Source: Linanthus parryae (lineage: Eukaryota > Streptophyta > Magnoliopsida > Ericales > Polemoniaceae). From it: a stretch of 64,000 nucleotides of DNA. Below are positions 44,367 through 57,309 of this stretch, piece by piece. Under the pieces are notes generated by a model. It was not told the origin of the DNA. It made no database searches and saw only the letters and a list, made by a program, of their open reading frames with translations. The position numbers and the translations under genes are program-made. Numbering within the stretch: position 1 is the stretch's first letter; every line of letters begins with the position of its first letter. Location of the stretch: positions 19,031,001 to 19,095,000 of the forward strand of contig JALGPY010000003.1 in the NCBI GenBank assembly GCA_023055425.1, given 5' to 3'.

Positions 44367-45442
44367 TTAGGAAAGGTAACATTGTGCTAGAACATATTTT
44401 GTGATTAAGGCTTTTACATTTACCTCAGCAGGTTTCGGTGGCCGACAAGAAGAGGATGAAGAGCCGATGGCATCTTGAGCAGGCGCTGGAGAAACAATTT
44501 CAGCAGGCGATGGAGGCCGGACATTTTGATGAGCAGGCGAGGGAGCCTGGCGCCTTCCATTATCAGGTGATGGTCCTACCTTCTCTGCAGACGATGGAGA
44601 AGACCCTACTCCGCCGTTCTGACCAAGGTTGACAGGTGGCATAGTACCAGCTTGGGTCATTTGAAGTAACGTTTGTTGTACCTGTTGTTGTACTTGTCGT
44701 TGCACCTCCTCTGCAATTTTGTGTTTGCATCTCCTTTTGTAGCTCTTCACGCTGCCTCTCACGCATAGTACCAACTTCCAAACTGTTCCTCCGGCCCTTA
44801 ACCTTTTTTGGACAAAGTCCAATGCCCATTGTTCGCATACGACGTCTGTTGTCTGGCCCCCAAAACTTCTTCGAACACTGATTCTCTATGCTCATCGACA
44901 GGTACTTCACAACCTTCAGGTGGCTGGAGCTTCTCAGTCAACTTCACCTGCAACACGAGCCGTAACCTTTTACATATGAAAATTTCGTTCGCGCATGTGA
45001 TTTATACATTATATATACAAACTCAAATACTCGTAGAAAAACTATGTGTCGCCGGGAAACACGCACAATGTTTTCAGCAGCCTTGGATCATTCTAGTATG
45101 TTTTCGTGTAGACTGCTGGACGATCAAAGTCTTTCTTCTTGTTCTTCAGCTGAAATAGTCAATCGATGCCGTCAGAGCTTGGAACCGTCACGTCAATGAA
45201 TAAAATATAACTTAATTACACAAAGCAGTGTCTGTCGAAAATACATCTTCTCTCACTTGCATTTGGCCTTTCCTTCCACTTCTATGAATGCTCTTTTACT
45301 TGCTTCTATATACCTTATTCTGTTGACTCCTAGCCTAATAAGAACATAGAAGCAGGAGTCACGAACACGAGCAAGATCGGGGATAAATAACGTAGTGACT
45401 AACAAAATTGAAAATCTCAATTTTATCATTGATATTTATGCA

Positions 45443-45491
<49 letters not shown>

Positions 45492-45509
45492 ATGATCAAA
45501 AAAAAAAAA

Positions 45510-45604
<95 letters not shown>

Positions 45605-46822
45605 GACAGAACCAAGATGACAGAGTACCTCAGCTTCCTCCGTCTTCCAATATTTGACAAATATTATCCATTGTCTTGATTCCACCCGTAGCGGACATAT
45701 GGGTAACAGTTCAGGCTTTTCTTTAAAAGGTTCATAGTATTCCTTTTTCAGTGCGTGTTTCCAGTTCGACCATTTTCGCCCAAGATCTCGCATGCAAACT
45801 TCTTTGTATTCCTCAATAACTTTATCATTTTGTTGGTACAATTACGAAACACTTCATTAATTAGTATAGTTTTGAAAATATAATAGGAAAATATAAAGGG
45901 TAAATGTACCACCTTTATATGACCCCACATCTCGTCCTTCTTTACTGCAAACGCTGGTTGTGGATATCCCCAACCTGTGTATACTAGGGCAAACAGTTCT
46001 CCCTTCCTTACAAGATGCCCCAGCTGACTCTGAAACACACTTCTCCAATCACCTACTGGCACATTATATTTGTTGAACTGGAGGGGAATTTTAAACCATG
46101 TTCCCCAATCTTTGAATGGTTTAGAAGTTCCTCTAGCTTTCCTTTTCCTTTGTCTTCCAGAAGTTGATGGTCCTCCTAGTTGTCAATAAAAATGAAAAGT
46201 ACATATATTTACGAGTTGCATAATTAAGTAATGACAACAGAGAAATTCAGATGAACGTCGGCAGACGTCAGGACTTTACCTGAACTTGGAACGATCCTGG
46301 TAGCATTTGGTGGATTAGTATAACCCCCTAGTTGTTAAGAAGTAATGTCAAGGCGCTTCGTAATACGTAGAACAGAATATATTTATACAACCAAACATCA
46401 AGAATTTACCTGTACCACCATCTTCTGGGGTCGAAGCATTTGGGGAGGGCGTCTGAGGGGATGGTGCAGGACGAGAGTCATGCGGTACACTTGGTGAGTT
46501 TAGTACGGATGGACCCGACTTCTCCACTCTTGTTGCTCCATTTGATTGACTAGAAGACCCTCCTAGTCGTTCACAAACTATGCAAAACGTCACCATATAA
46601 ATAGAAGGGAATAAATTCTGAGAAACCAAAATTTTCCAGTATACCTAAACCGCCTTCTTGTGGTGTTGATGCACTGTGTGGAGTCTTGTGGTGAACATCA
46701 GGTGTTGGTGGAGGGTGAGGTTGAGGCCATGCATCGGCTTCTAGATCAGGGGTAGTGGAACCATCTTCTATGACATCAGACATAGAGCGAGCGCAAAACC
46801 GTTTAGGCTTCCTCGCCACCAT
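44367..46822 (-). pseudogene. CACTA second gene, Transposase_24 (Ptta/En/Spm) type
   Basis: Multi-exon gene starting MVARKPKRFCARSMSDV at 46822. Small Pro/Ser-rich exons end with GT and the next begin GGG or GGA after CTAG (near 46650, 46562, 46327, 46173). The exon near 46173-45915 has FKDWGTWFKIPLQFNKYN and VYTGWGYPQPAFAVKKDEMW. The next, near 45840-45600, has CMRDLGRKWSNWKHALKKEY and KPELLPICPLRVESRQW, the conserved part of the Transposase_24 family. A Gln-rich part (QVQQQVQQTLLQM) follows at about 44720-44640, likely coiled coil. The product is thought to bind subterminal repeats. The start of the 45840 exon has a stop in the expected frame, and an ATT repeat lies after it, so function is doubtful. 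Confidence 0.65.
45443..45602. repeat. AAT/ATT microsatellite
   Basis: About 48 AAT units in two blocks (45443-45489 and 45511-45602), split by an A-rich interruption. It lies inside an intron or the 3' part of the second CACTA gene. The poly-Leu/poly-Tyr frame over it is an artefact. Confidence 0.97.
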
Positions 46823-46924
46823 GGTATCCTGAAAATAAGAAACAACTTAATTATTAACATAATACATCCAGAAAAGTCATGGGACATCCACCTGAAAATA
46901 AGAAACAACTTCATTAGCGACCGA

Positions 46925-49467
46925 ATTCACTAATGTCATTACGACTCGGACGTCTAAGTTTGGTTTCAACATCCTCATCCGAATATCTTGAACAAAACGC
47001 TAAGCATTCTTCAAGTAGGTATCCCTCAGCTATGGAAGCTTCTGGACGACTCCTATTGCGTAAATATTTTTTTAGAGTCAGCAAATACCTGCATTACAAT
47101 TGTCGCATGGTATATATTATATGAACCGCACATTTAATATTCAATTTACATCATGGTATAGTTAGTTACTTATACCTTTCAACATGGGACATCCACCGAT
47201 ATGTTACAGGGCCAGCAATTGTCGCCTCGTGAGCTAAGTGGATAGGGAGATGTAACATGATATCCATAAAAGGACGCGGAAAATTTTTCTCAAGATGATA
47301 GAGAGTCAGTGTTACTTTCTGCTGTAACTGAAGTAAATTAGCCGGATCAAGTGACTTTGAACACAATTTCACGAAGAAAGAGCTCAACTCGATGAGTACT
47401 TGGACAACATTCTTCGAAAGTGTCCATCTCACGGCAATGGGAAACAACTGTTGCATTAGAATATGGAAATTATGACTCTTTAAACCCATCAGTGTCCTGT
47501 CCTTCATGGATACACGTCGGGATATGTTTGATGAATAACCATCAGATACTTTAACATCTTTCAACACACTGCAAAACATCTCTTTCTGGCTTTTGCTCAT
47601 GGTGAATGATGCAGCAGGTAACACAGCTTTGCCTTTGCCCGAAATTTGTGGATGAAGTGACCCTCGTATACCCATATCCTCCAGGTCAATAAGAGAATTC
47701 AAATTGTCTTTACTTTTTTTTCCTATATCGAGTATGGTGTTGAGAATACTATCACACACATTTTTCTCTATATACATAACGGCGAGGTTGTGGCGTATTA
47801 CATTGTCCTTCCAATAAGGAAATTCGAACAAAATACTCCTCTTCTTCTAATTATGAATGGGTACACCAACTCCAGCCTCAACAGGGTCCCTCCCTCTCTT
47901 TCGATTAATCACAGAATCTCCATCTACCCCTCGCTCTCCATATTTTTTCTCAATACGCTCTACTTGTCTGAACAAATCTTCTCCAGATAGCAGTGGCGGG
48001 GCCTCTCCGTCTTCTTCCGTCCCATCAAAAAATTTATCTTTACGGAAGCTGTGGGCAGTAGGCAAGAAACGACGATTACCCCCATACGCGTGCTTTCTAC
48101 CATATTTTAAGCATCGATGGTGAGTGTCTTTATTGCACGGAGGACATGCTAATTCTCCTTTCGAACTCCATCCAGAAAAATTGGCGTACGCTGGAAAGTC
48201 GTTTACAGTCCACATAAGATATGCACGTAATGTGAACATTTCACCAGTTGCTGCATCAAATGTGCGTACACCTTGATGCCAGAAATCATTCAGATCATCT
48301 ATTAAGGGTTGCAGGTAAACGTCTATATTGTTCCCAGACGCCTTAGGTCCATCAATAAGGATCGACAAAATCAAATTACCTTTCCCCGTACATATTCACG
48401 GCTCCAAGTAAAATTGCGTCAACAATACTGGTCATGTACTATGAGCAATGGTCATCATCTTGAATGGATTAAATCCATTTGAAGCCAAGCCCAATCTTAC
48501 ATTGCGAGGATCACTAGCGAATTCAGGGTACTTTTCATCAAAAAATTTCCACGCTAAGGAGTCAGCTGGATGCCTAAGTATGCCATCTTTAGTACGTCCT
48601 TTGTCATGCCATACCATTGACTTTGCGGTTTTTAGAGGACGTAAACAATCGTTGCAACCTAGGTTTGAGTGGGAAGTAGCATTTGTTTGCGAGGAATCTT
48701 GGTAGCCGGAGTGGTCCCATCTAGGTCACCCCCTGCGGAATTGGTTTATACCTATCTTCTCCACAAAAATCACATTTCTCCAAATGTGCCTTCTCCTTCC
48801 AGTATAGCATGCAGTTTTTTGGGCAAGCGTCATACTTTATGTAGGTAAACCCTAAGGAATCCTTCAACTTCTTTGCTTCATAGTATGAATTGGGTAACTT
48901 ATCCTCCTTAGGGAGAGCCTCTTTGAATAGTTGAATCATATCATCGAGGCATACGTTTGGCAGGTTATATAAGACTTTGATGTGCAGCATTCTAACTAAG
49001 AATGACAATGCGGTAAAATCCTTACATCCTGGATGCAACGCACTCTCAGCTTGTTCCTGTATTTTAAGGAGTTTAAAATTTTCGTCGTCACCCGATGAAG
49101 GTGTCTCATTAGAGCTATTAAAATCTTCATCGGGATGAGCTCCTAATGCATCACGTACCATACCAATCATGTCATCTCCTCTAACTGTTTCTTCAGTGCC
49201 CAACTCTGTTTCACCTAGTTCAGATGGTTCTCCATGATAAATCCATTGCAGATAGTTAGGCTGGAATCCATTACATATTATATGACCTCTAACTACACTT
49301 CTGGTCTCGTAAAACCCGTTAAGACATTTTTTACAAGGGCAACATATTTGTGACCCAACATCCATGCCCATGTACGCAAAGTATAAGAACTTGTCACAAC
49401 CATCAACATAAGCAGGAATACACCTTGGGGTAATATGTATCCAACTCTTATCCAATCGATAATTCAA
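46925..49467 (-). pseudogene. CACTA TNP2-type transposase
   Basis: Read right to left. Exon 1 (49467-48721) begins MNYRLDKSWIHITPRCIPAY and contains the transposase-associated domain (FLYFAYMGMD, CPCKKCLN) and AYYEAKK-like YYEAKKLKDSLGFTYIKYDAC. From 48700 the frame changes at least twice (extra A in an A run near 48637) into MVWHDKGRTKDGILRHPADS, NPFKMM, ILIDGPKASGNNIDVYLQPL, TVNDFPAYANFSGWSSKGEL and DTHHRCLKY, the catalytic Transposase_21 part. In-frame TGA codons lie near 48430 and 48400 and a TAG at 47849. The DUF4218-like part follows at 47831-47166 (FEFPYWKDNVIRHNLAVMYI, EKNVCDSILNT, MDIMLHLPIHLAHEA), then a GT-AG intron and a last exon near 47088-46925 (YLRNRSRPEASIAEGYLLEE). Clearly homologous to the pieces at 52797-54420. 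Confidence 0.92.
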
Positions 49468-50140
49468 CTAAAATAAAATGTGAAGAAAACTTCATACATC
49501 AGTTATACAAGCACAGATTATAAGCATTACTAAAATTTACTTAAGCACATACGTTAAGAATTACTACAATGAACTTCAGCACATATTAGTGTTCAAAATT
49601 TTAGAACAGACTCCAAAGCCCACCCTTAAAATACCCTTTTAACAAACAAACCAAACTTTAACAAACAAACACACCAAACTAGGGTTACCATGAACATTGT
49701 ACACTCAAGGCAGAGAGATTATGAAATCATAAAAGATTTTCTACAAATTAATCAGTCTCATACGTGAATTAACCCTAGACAGGTAACTGCAAATGAAATT
49801 GTTGAACAAATTGGCAAACAAATTGGCAAATTAACAGTCTCATACTTCGAAAAGAAGAAAGTCGTTTGAAACCTAAAGGTTTCATACACGAATTAACCGT
49901 AGACAAGTACAATGAAGAGAAGAAGAGAAGAAGAACTCATACGGCTGGAAACGTCGCGGAGACACCGAAGTCGCCTGAACCCTTCGCCTGAAGCACCAAA
50001 GTCGCCTGAACCACCGAAGTCGCCTGAACCACCGAAGTTGAACCACCAAAGTCTCATTTTCCTCTCGCTAGGTCTATTTCCCTTCTTTGTACCCGCGGGG
50101 TATGCAAGTTTTCTCCCCAAAATTTGGCGGACAAATCAAA
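49468..50140 (-). other. CACTA 5' untranslated region and promoter zone
   Basis: No recognised gene. It includes three copies of an 18-bp repeat around CCGAAGTCGCCTGAAC (about 49965-50035), giving Pro/Lys-Ser repeats on one strand and Gly-rich repeats on the other; neither frame is called. Confidence 0.5.
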
Positions 50141-50480
50141 CAATTTCGGCGTACGGACACGCGTAAAAAATAACATTTGCAGCGAGATAACTCGTCGTAT
50201 ATGATAGTAATTAACGGCGTGAACTTATCTTCGCCGTTTCTATTAACTATTATATACGGAGATAATAAAAATGCCCCGTTAGTAAAATATTGTCGCCGTC
50301 TATAATGAACGTAGTAACGACAATAAAGTATCACGTCCTTTTTAACTAATCTCTTGCCGTTAAAGAAAAACTATATACGGGGGCCATAATTTTGCCGCCG
50401 CATAAGACGATTTTAAGCGAGAATATAATGTTTCGCCGTTTGTAACACAAGAAACGGCGAAATGTGCTCTTGCCGCGCGA
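50141..50480. repeat. CACTA right subterminal repeats
   Basis: The same CGCCGT/ACGGCG words as on the left, in both orientations, at about 50146, 50212, 50231, 50295, 50392, 50434 and 50453, within the last 380 bp of the element. Confidence 0.8.
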
Positions 50481-50527
50481 TTTTTGGCATGTCTTTGCCA
50501 TTTTTTTGTCCATTTCTAGTAGTGAGG

Positions 50528-52317
50528 GCACGAAGCTCTCTAGAGTATGTATTCTCAATAATCAAAAATTGAAGAAAAATTACCCACAAGCCGGATATTA
50601 TATCTCAAAAGTCAGAATTTGCCAAATATGGCAAAATCCCAAAATTGGCCCGAAACTGTGAGCCTTAATTATTAAAGGAAACATTCTAATGAAAGTTTTA
50701 CCCTAAAACAGAATTAAATCAATGTCCAAATGCAAAAAAAGAAAATTGCCAAAAATAGTAAAAAAGTCTTCGAAGCCTCTGTTGACTGGTCAAACGTCTT
50801 TTGGTTCGGGCTGAAACCTTGCGTGATGGGGCGGAGCCGGAAAGTCCGTGTCCGTCTCGCCGAGATCTTTCAAAAAATATGCTGTAATAGCCATTCTGGT
50901 CCCTGTAGCTCAAGTTACGCCCAAAATAGTGTGGTGTGACCAAAAATGACGATTTTACCCCTCTTTTGCATTTGTCCTCCATTTCATGGTAACGAAGTGC
51001 CAAATTGGTCGCGTCTGATAGCTCGGCCTCGTCTGGGTCATCTGCTCCTGCATCATTTGGTCAGCGATTAAAATTGTCCTAGAAGAAATAACCAACTATA
51101 ACTACATTCGTCTGACCACAAGCCACGAACCGATGAGCCGACAAACCAACTTGTCAAACCACCAAGCGCCCAGGGAAAAAATACTGCACCTGACAGCGAG
51201 CCAAATAGGTCACCGAGCGTGCACTTCATAAACAAAATATTGTGCACGACAAACGCGAACCGGTAGCCATCTCCAATTCCACAACGAACATTTTGCACAC
51301 GTGCACCAACTGTCTAACCAAATAGGGACCAAAGCAGTTACACCAAGCTAGCAGATTTGCACTAAGTCTGATGCGTCGTTTCTGTGCGAGAACTCAGAAT
51401 CAATCTCATCTTTGTTCCAGAGTTATTTCGGCACAGATAAAATAGTCTATCAAAGCAATTCGATGAGACAACGAACACCGAATTCGGTATCCAAGAATTA
51501 CCAATTACAACCGTAGATTCAAGGAAAATCACATATACAAGGAATCGAGCCAAGGTCAGGCCAAGGCACAAATTCGGGCCGATAACAACGTTATCTATTC
51601 ATCCATCGCATTGGCCAACCCCGTCTTGGTGCACCCCCAACGAACGTGCCAACTTGGTGTGCCACTTTCGTCAAAGAACTTTTAAGGGTGACAGGCTGAC
51701 AGTCGTATTTTGCAAAGTCATACCATTAAAATATTGAACGTAGTACATGTTTGAGAATCCAAATCTTAACCAGTTTTGATTACTATATGCATGTTTGGGA
51801 ACCTAAATTTTAATCACTTTTTTATTAAAATTGGTCATTTTAATTTCATTCCGTATGTTATGAAACAAAAATTTAAGATAAAAAATCACAGATTAAAATA
51901 ATCTCAGAGCACTGTAAAATTTCCAAAATTGGAGATTAATTTTTAATGTATTTTTAACACTAGCAAGATTATAGTTTATTATTAATGGGTGCATTCAAGC
52001 AATTCAATATATATCTCTTTGAATTTTGCCGAATGAATCAAAATTAATGATATGCAATTTCAGTTCTTAACAAATGGATTTTGATATTCATTCAAGCTGG
52101 AATTTTTCACTCCAATTTCTTTCAGCTCATTTTTCAGATTTTCAACCGAATTCCGTTTGTTACATTGTTTTGCATTTCTCATTAAATATTATTTCGGGCC
52201 ATTGTCTCAACTCTCAAATAATGTGCGATTTCGACAAATTTTCTCAAATTGTTTAAATATTAAATTGCTACTAAATAGAGTATCCAGTAAACCAATCTGA
52301 TCTAACACTCCAATCCC
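50528..52317. other. Spacer, no gene recognised
   Basis: Short frames on both strands (longest 94 codons at 50719-51003, minus) show no motif. The stretch from about 51700 is strongly A/T-rich. Confidence 0.55.
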
Positions 52318-52777
52318 ATACTTCTTTTTCTTCTCTTTCTTCTTACTTTGACTTTTATCACTATTTATCGAGTCACTTTAACTCGATAATTTGATTAGCA
52401 AAATGACGCAACTTTTTGGTAATTTTTCATGGTGTTTGTAGGGTAAATATTACTCTACTACACCATAAAAATTCACCAAAAAGTTTCGTTGTTTCGCTAT
52501 TTAAATTACCAAAGTGACATGATTACGGATGAAAAAGTCTAAACGAGAAAAAAGAGTATTTTTTTTCCTGTTTTGACTTTTTCATCCGTATCTATGTCAC
52601 TTTGACCCGATAATTTGGATAGCAAAACGATGTAACTTTTCATGGTATTGTAGAGAAAAATTTACTGTAAAACACCATGAAAATTTACAAAAAAATTACA
52701 TCGTATTATTAATCAAATCATCAATTCAAAACGACCTAAGGAATAGTGATAAAAGTCAAAAGAAACAGAGGAAGTAG
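52318..52777. mobile_element. Fold-back MITE-like element
   Basis: Outer arms are inverted: left TTTGACTTTTATCACTATT (about 52349) and right AATAGTGATAAAAGTCAAAA (about 52743). A second inverted pair lies inside: ATTACGGATGAAAAAGTC (about 52523) against GACTTTTTCATCCGTAT (about 52576), and each half again holds a mirrored ATGGTGT...ACACCAT pair. It ends GAGGAAGTA, similar to Stowaway ends. No gene. Confidence 0.6.
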
Positions 52778-52796
52778 TTTCTACGAGGAGACTGAT

Positions 52797-54419
52797 CATT
52801 GACGATGTGGAGAAATTGGAGCACATTAAGAAACCAATCTCTGATAAGGTGGATGAACATGGGAAGAAAAGAAAACGCTCTGCAACATATCTTAAGTGGT
52901 CAAATAAATCAATATTCTTTGAGTTACTCTATTGGAAAACACTTTTGATTCGTAATAACCTTGATATTATGCCTGTCGAGAAAAATGTATGTGATAAATT
53001 GGTGGGAACTTTGATGAACATTACTGGAAAAAACTAAAGACAATGTGAACTCCCGTCGTGATATGTAGGAGTTGGGTATAAACCTGGAATTACATCTTAG
53101 AGAAGATGGTGGAAAAACAGTCTGTCCTCATGCTCGTTATACATTTACTTCGAAGGAAACGAAGGCGTTTTATGAATTTTTTGAGATCAGTGAAGTTCCC
53201 TGATAGTTACGCATCAAATATATCTAATTGCGTTAGTACTGAAGATTGTCGAATCTCAGGGTTGAAAACCCATGCTGTCATGTACTTTTACAAATGTTGC
53301 TTCCAATTGGTTTACGTGGATTGTTGAGTAAGGATGTTAGGAATCCAATCATTGAGCTCGGCTTGTTCTTTAAGGAGTTGACCTCAAAAACATTGAAAGT
53401 TGATGTACTGGAAAAACTCGAGATGGACATTGTATTGATATTGTGCAAACTTGAGAGGATATTTCCCCCATCATTCTTTGATGTGATGGTTCATTTGTGA
53501 ATTCATCTTGTTCGTGAGGCCAAGCTTTCTGGACCAGACAATTTATATGAATGTTTCACTTTGAAAGGTAATATATCCATGTTATTTTTTATTTTGTTTC
53601 ATTATTATTTAAATGCATGTTTATGTGATTCAATGTTTGCCTTCCAAATAAGATAGGTACATGAAAGTCCTGAAGGGTTATGTTCGCAATAAAGCACGTC
53701 CCGAAGGGTCAAAACCTGAAGGTTACATTGACAATGAAGCTCTTAACTTCTGCTCGATGTACTTCCAAGGCATCGAGACAAATTTTAATAGAGAAGAGAG
53801 AAATTATGTGCTTAAAATTGTTAGTTTTATTTCCAGACGTATTAAATAAGTTAACTTCTGACCTCTAAGATCATTATTTTAGAAGAGTAAGACTGGGGAA
53901 GATTTTGGACTTGTTCGTTTATACGAACGGACTCATTGGAGCAAGAATAAAAATAGTTGGGTCTATGATGATGCAGAGATAATATATGTAAGGGATTGTG
54001 TGTACATATTTTGCTACGCATGTTTCATAATTTGTGTGAAAAACTAATACATTTTACGTTATCTAATTGTCCTTTGTAGAACAATTTGAAAGGTCGAGAA
54101 GATGAAGCTAAAAGAGATTGAACTGGCCCTATAACAGATGAGGAATTATCTATTAGTGTCCTGGGTTTCAAGTCAGGTTACTTGCGAGGATTGGGGCATG
54201 GTGCTAAGCCTAGCATGTCATTTTCTGGTAAAAGAAGTCGTGCACAACTTGAGAGATGTCCAAGAAGCCAGGAGAGAGGTTGAAAAAAAAAAGAGAAAGC
54301 TGAATAAGGAACTAGTTTCTAGACTTCAAAGTGTGGAGTCTAAGAGTATGGAGACAAATGAAAAGCTGGATTTGTTATTTGAGAAATTGGACCGGGCAGG
54401 AATGCCAATGTCTTCATAG
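52797..54419 (+). pseudogene. Second CACTA transposase (TNP2 type), fragment
   Basis: Plus-strand pieces of the 3' half of a TNP2 transposase: SIFFELLYWKTLLIRNNLDI and VEKNVCDKLVGTLMNITGKN (52905-53035), a TAG near 53066, KTVCPHARYTFTSKETKAF (53113-53170), then frames with VPDSYASNISNCVST, VRNPIIELGLFFKELTSK, FPPSFFDVMVHL (53490) and, after an intron-like gap, MKVLKGYVRNKARPEGS (53661). The tail (54090-54420) has the GYLRGLGHGAKPS type word and a coiled-coil helix (VESKSMETNEKLDLLFEKL). Several frameshifts and stops. Its family differs from the 9.0 kb element; its ends were not found. Confidence 0.85.
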
Positions 54420-56185
54420 TAAGTTACTCGATCTCTATCTTTACTGAATTCTTAAATAGAATTTTAGTACAGTTTCTGAGAATTTGTTTCCCTTTTCATG
54501 TTTTTGTTGATCGCATTCTTTAAAGACATGAATTAGTTTTGTTTCCTTGAACCAAGATTTGAATTGGAGCTTTGGCTAATTTTGATACTTTATCCTAAAT
54601 TTTAGTGGTCTAGAATTTGCTTAAATCATGTTTGAGTACCTTAAGTTATTATTAGCTGGGTAAATTTCTCTTCTGTGCAATCATCTATAAGTACCCTGGT
54701 TTTGGGCTAGCGTAAATGATATTTTTTTCTGAGCTGAATACATTTTCCCTTGTTGATGGTTTAGCAAGTTTACAGTGGTTCATAAGCTGAAAGACAACAA
54801 CTTAGTATTTTTAGGAATTTTTTTCATTTGAATTTATTGAAGAATTGGTTCAGATAATTTGAAGTGAATAGGTTGAGCTTTGGTTTTTGATGCTTGGTCT
54901 CACTGTTCTCATTGGCAGTTGTTGATGATAATCGAGGATTGTCAAATTTCTAAATGTGGTTGTCAGGGTGCTACATGCTATCATTGTTCTGGTTTGTCCT
55001 TTCAAATTCCCAGTCTCTCTTAAAGAAAACAAGCTATATAACCTCAGTAGAAAATTTGAGGGCAAGAGATTGAAGGGATAACTTCGTATATACTTTCCGT
55101 CAATTCGATATTTTACCGGTTCAGACATTTTGTGTTTGTTTGTATGTAGTTTTCTTGCTGCGTGGTTTACTTTAGGAGGTTCTTCTCCTAGTACTGAGTG
55201 CTTCTGTGAGTTTATCCTTCTGATCTCTGTCTTTTGTTGGTTATAGAGGCTATTGTATTTGGTTATGGAAAATTGTGCATAGAGCTTTCATATACTGTTG
55301 TAGGTGTCAATAGATAGAGGAGAGTCATGGCTAAATAATTCGCATTCCCGAGAAATTGTTTATTTTAGGTTTGAGGCGAGTTTTTCAAATCTGGGTGATC
55401 CCTTCAATCATTGGGGTCCAGTATTAGTTACTGTGGTCATCTGGAGATATGCACTTTAAGTGCTCAGATGTGCTCTCTGATCAAGGGATGAAGTCCAGGC
55501 CCAGAGCCCACTAGTATTATACAAGTAATAGTTCCATTCATACTTACGCAAAGGTTTTGGAGGAGCCCTGATTATGGGAACTTTGCAGTTCAGTATCTGT
55601 AAAACATTTACTAATTTGAACCTTTCCAGCAATTCTGTTACACGCTCTAATCATTTTACAATATTGCTCATGATGCTAGATCTTGAGAAGTCGGAGGGGT
55701 GCTCCAGTCATTTTACAATATTGCTCCTGATGCAAGATCTTGAGAAGTCGTAGAGGTTTATTGCTAAAATATACACTAATGTCAGGAATTTTGAGAACAT
55801 CTTCATTAAGGATGTCATATTCGAAAAATGCATTAAATATAATACTCAGTAGAAACTAGTACATATAATTACTGTTAAGTTCTAGGTGAACGAAATGTTA
55901 AAGGCAGTTATAATAAATCTATAAGGAACATTCTTGGTGCAACTTGTAGATCGAATGTACTATCCCTGGGGTCACTTCTCTTTATAGTTTTTTGTTCGTA
56001 GTTGACCTGAAAGGGAAATCTAGCTTATTTGAGATAAAGGTGATTAATTTGTGAGTAACTTGTCTGGATTTCAATTCAGTTGTGATAAGCATGAATAAAT
56101 CCTGTTATATGCAGGTGTTGCACTGTAGTTATATATTTGGGGTGCTGGTAAAATTATGATTCTAATTATGTTCTTGACTGAGCAG
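54420..56185. other. Spacer or intron, no gene
   Basis: No recognised coding region. It contains a 57-bp tandem duplication at 55651. It may be the intron before the exon at 56186. Confidence 0.5.
55651..55764 (+). repeat. 57-bp tandem duplication
   Basis: Copies at 55651-55707 and 55708-55764 share TCATTTTACAATATTGCTC and GATCTTGAGAAGTCG with a few changes. Confidence 0.9.
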
Positions 56186-56311
56186 GTTGTATCTCTGAAC
56201 ACAATCACAAAGAAACACGACGAGATTGAACGTCTTCAACTGCTAAAATTTGTCAAGAACGTGTACCAAGGCATCAATGGTGAGAAGATGACTCCATGCT
56301 CAATTAGGTAA
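56186..56311 (+). pseudogene. Putative terminal exon of an unidentified gene
   Basis: After an acceptor-like TTGACTGAGCAG comes an open stretch reading VVSLNTITKKHDEIERLQLL, then KFVKNVYQGINGEKMTPCSI and R before TAA. It has a protein-like, helical character and a clean splice acceptor. I do not recognise it and no upstream exon is apparent, so it may be a gene piece carried by the neighbouring CACTA remains. Confidence 0.35.
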
Positions 56312-56739
56312 AGATCACCCCCTCCAAAGTGAAAAGCTGCTGCAGAAAAGCTCGGCTACAAATTGTGTACCATTCGTTGGTATTAGTTCAGGACTTGGAT
56401 TTTTTCTTTTCATGTGTAACTATGAAGTTGTGAAGTCCTTAGACTTCTAAAAGAAAAATTGTCTTTGTGTTTGGCTGAATTTTGGATCTATGTTTGTAAT
56501 GTGTTCGGCAGAATTTTATATATCTGTTTGTAATGTGTTTGAAGTTTATTTTGGATAATGCAACTTGATTGCTTATATTGTTGCAGTCTAGCAGGGCTAG
56601 ACACCCATAGAATATGGTGCATTTTTTTTCAATATCATTGGGACAAAATTGTATTGTCGGAAATATTCTTTAGGGATGATTTATTGTGTATTGGTATGTT
56701 TTTTAAGAGGCTGAACAAATTGTTAAAATTGCTTTTAGT

Positions 56740-57095
56740 GACAACATTTTCGTCTCAAAAGGTATTTTTTTGGGAGGAGAATAAATTGTGAAGATTACTT
56801 TTAGAGACAAACCTGCCGTAGTGAAAGGTCATTTTTAGGGAGGAAATTTACTTTTAGAGACAAAGATAACAGTTTTAGGGACAAACAGTTGTGTCTCAGA
56901 TATAATAGATTTTACAACAAGATATGTAATTTGTCGCCAAAAGTGACTTTCACGACAATTCCCATATTTTGTCCCAAAAAACTTTCTCGGATGGACTTTT
57001 AGCCACAAACTGCGTAACAAAGCTTTTTCCTCTCAAACAACTTTTAGGGAGGAAAATACTGCATTTACCAACATAAATAGTTTGTCCTTAAAAGG
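56740..57095. repeat. Subterminal-like repeats, probable CACTA remains
   Basis: Words like TTTTAGGGACAAA, CTTTTAGAGACAAA and GGGAGGAAA recur in both orientations (about 56748-57060). Such clusters mark subterminal regions of other CACTA families. It could be the right end of the element to which 52797-54419 belongs, but no CACTA terminus is visible. Confidence 0.45.
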
Positions 57096-57309
57096 TGAAT
57101 TTCTTGTTGCATTACACGTCACAAGAAACATAATTGTGTTTGATACAATTATGTTTATACCAAACACTAAAAACATAATTTCATATCATTCCTCATATCC
57201 CATTATACGTAATACCAAGCTTTTATTTAGACTTTACCCAAATAAGATCCGTCAGTGCAATAATTGTGTTTGATACTTTGGCATTGAAGCATCAATTTGT
57301 ACATGCAAG

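Larger units (their letters stand above)
41505..50524 (-). mobile_element. CACTA (En/Spm-type) DNA transposon, 9.0 kb
   Basis: Left end CACTACTAGAAACGGAC and right end, reversed, CACTACTAGAAATGGAC form inverted repeats of about 30 bp with few mismatches. The 3-bp duplication AGG flanks both sides (41502-41504, 50525-50527). Short CGCCGT/ACGGCG words in both orientations crowd both ends. The two genes are read from right to left: a TNP2-type transposase and a Transposase_24-type gene. Both are damaged, so it depends on other copies. A Stowaway/mariner-like element is nested near its left end. Confidence 0.95.

Noticed and set aside
45359..45841. Long minus ORF with poly-Leu and poly-Tyr tail
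   Set aside because: The tail is the ATT microsatellite read through; only the first part (Transposase_24 exon) is real.
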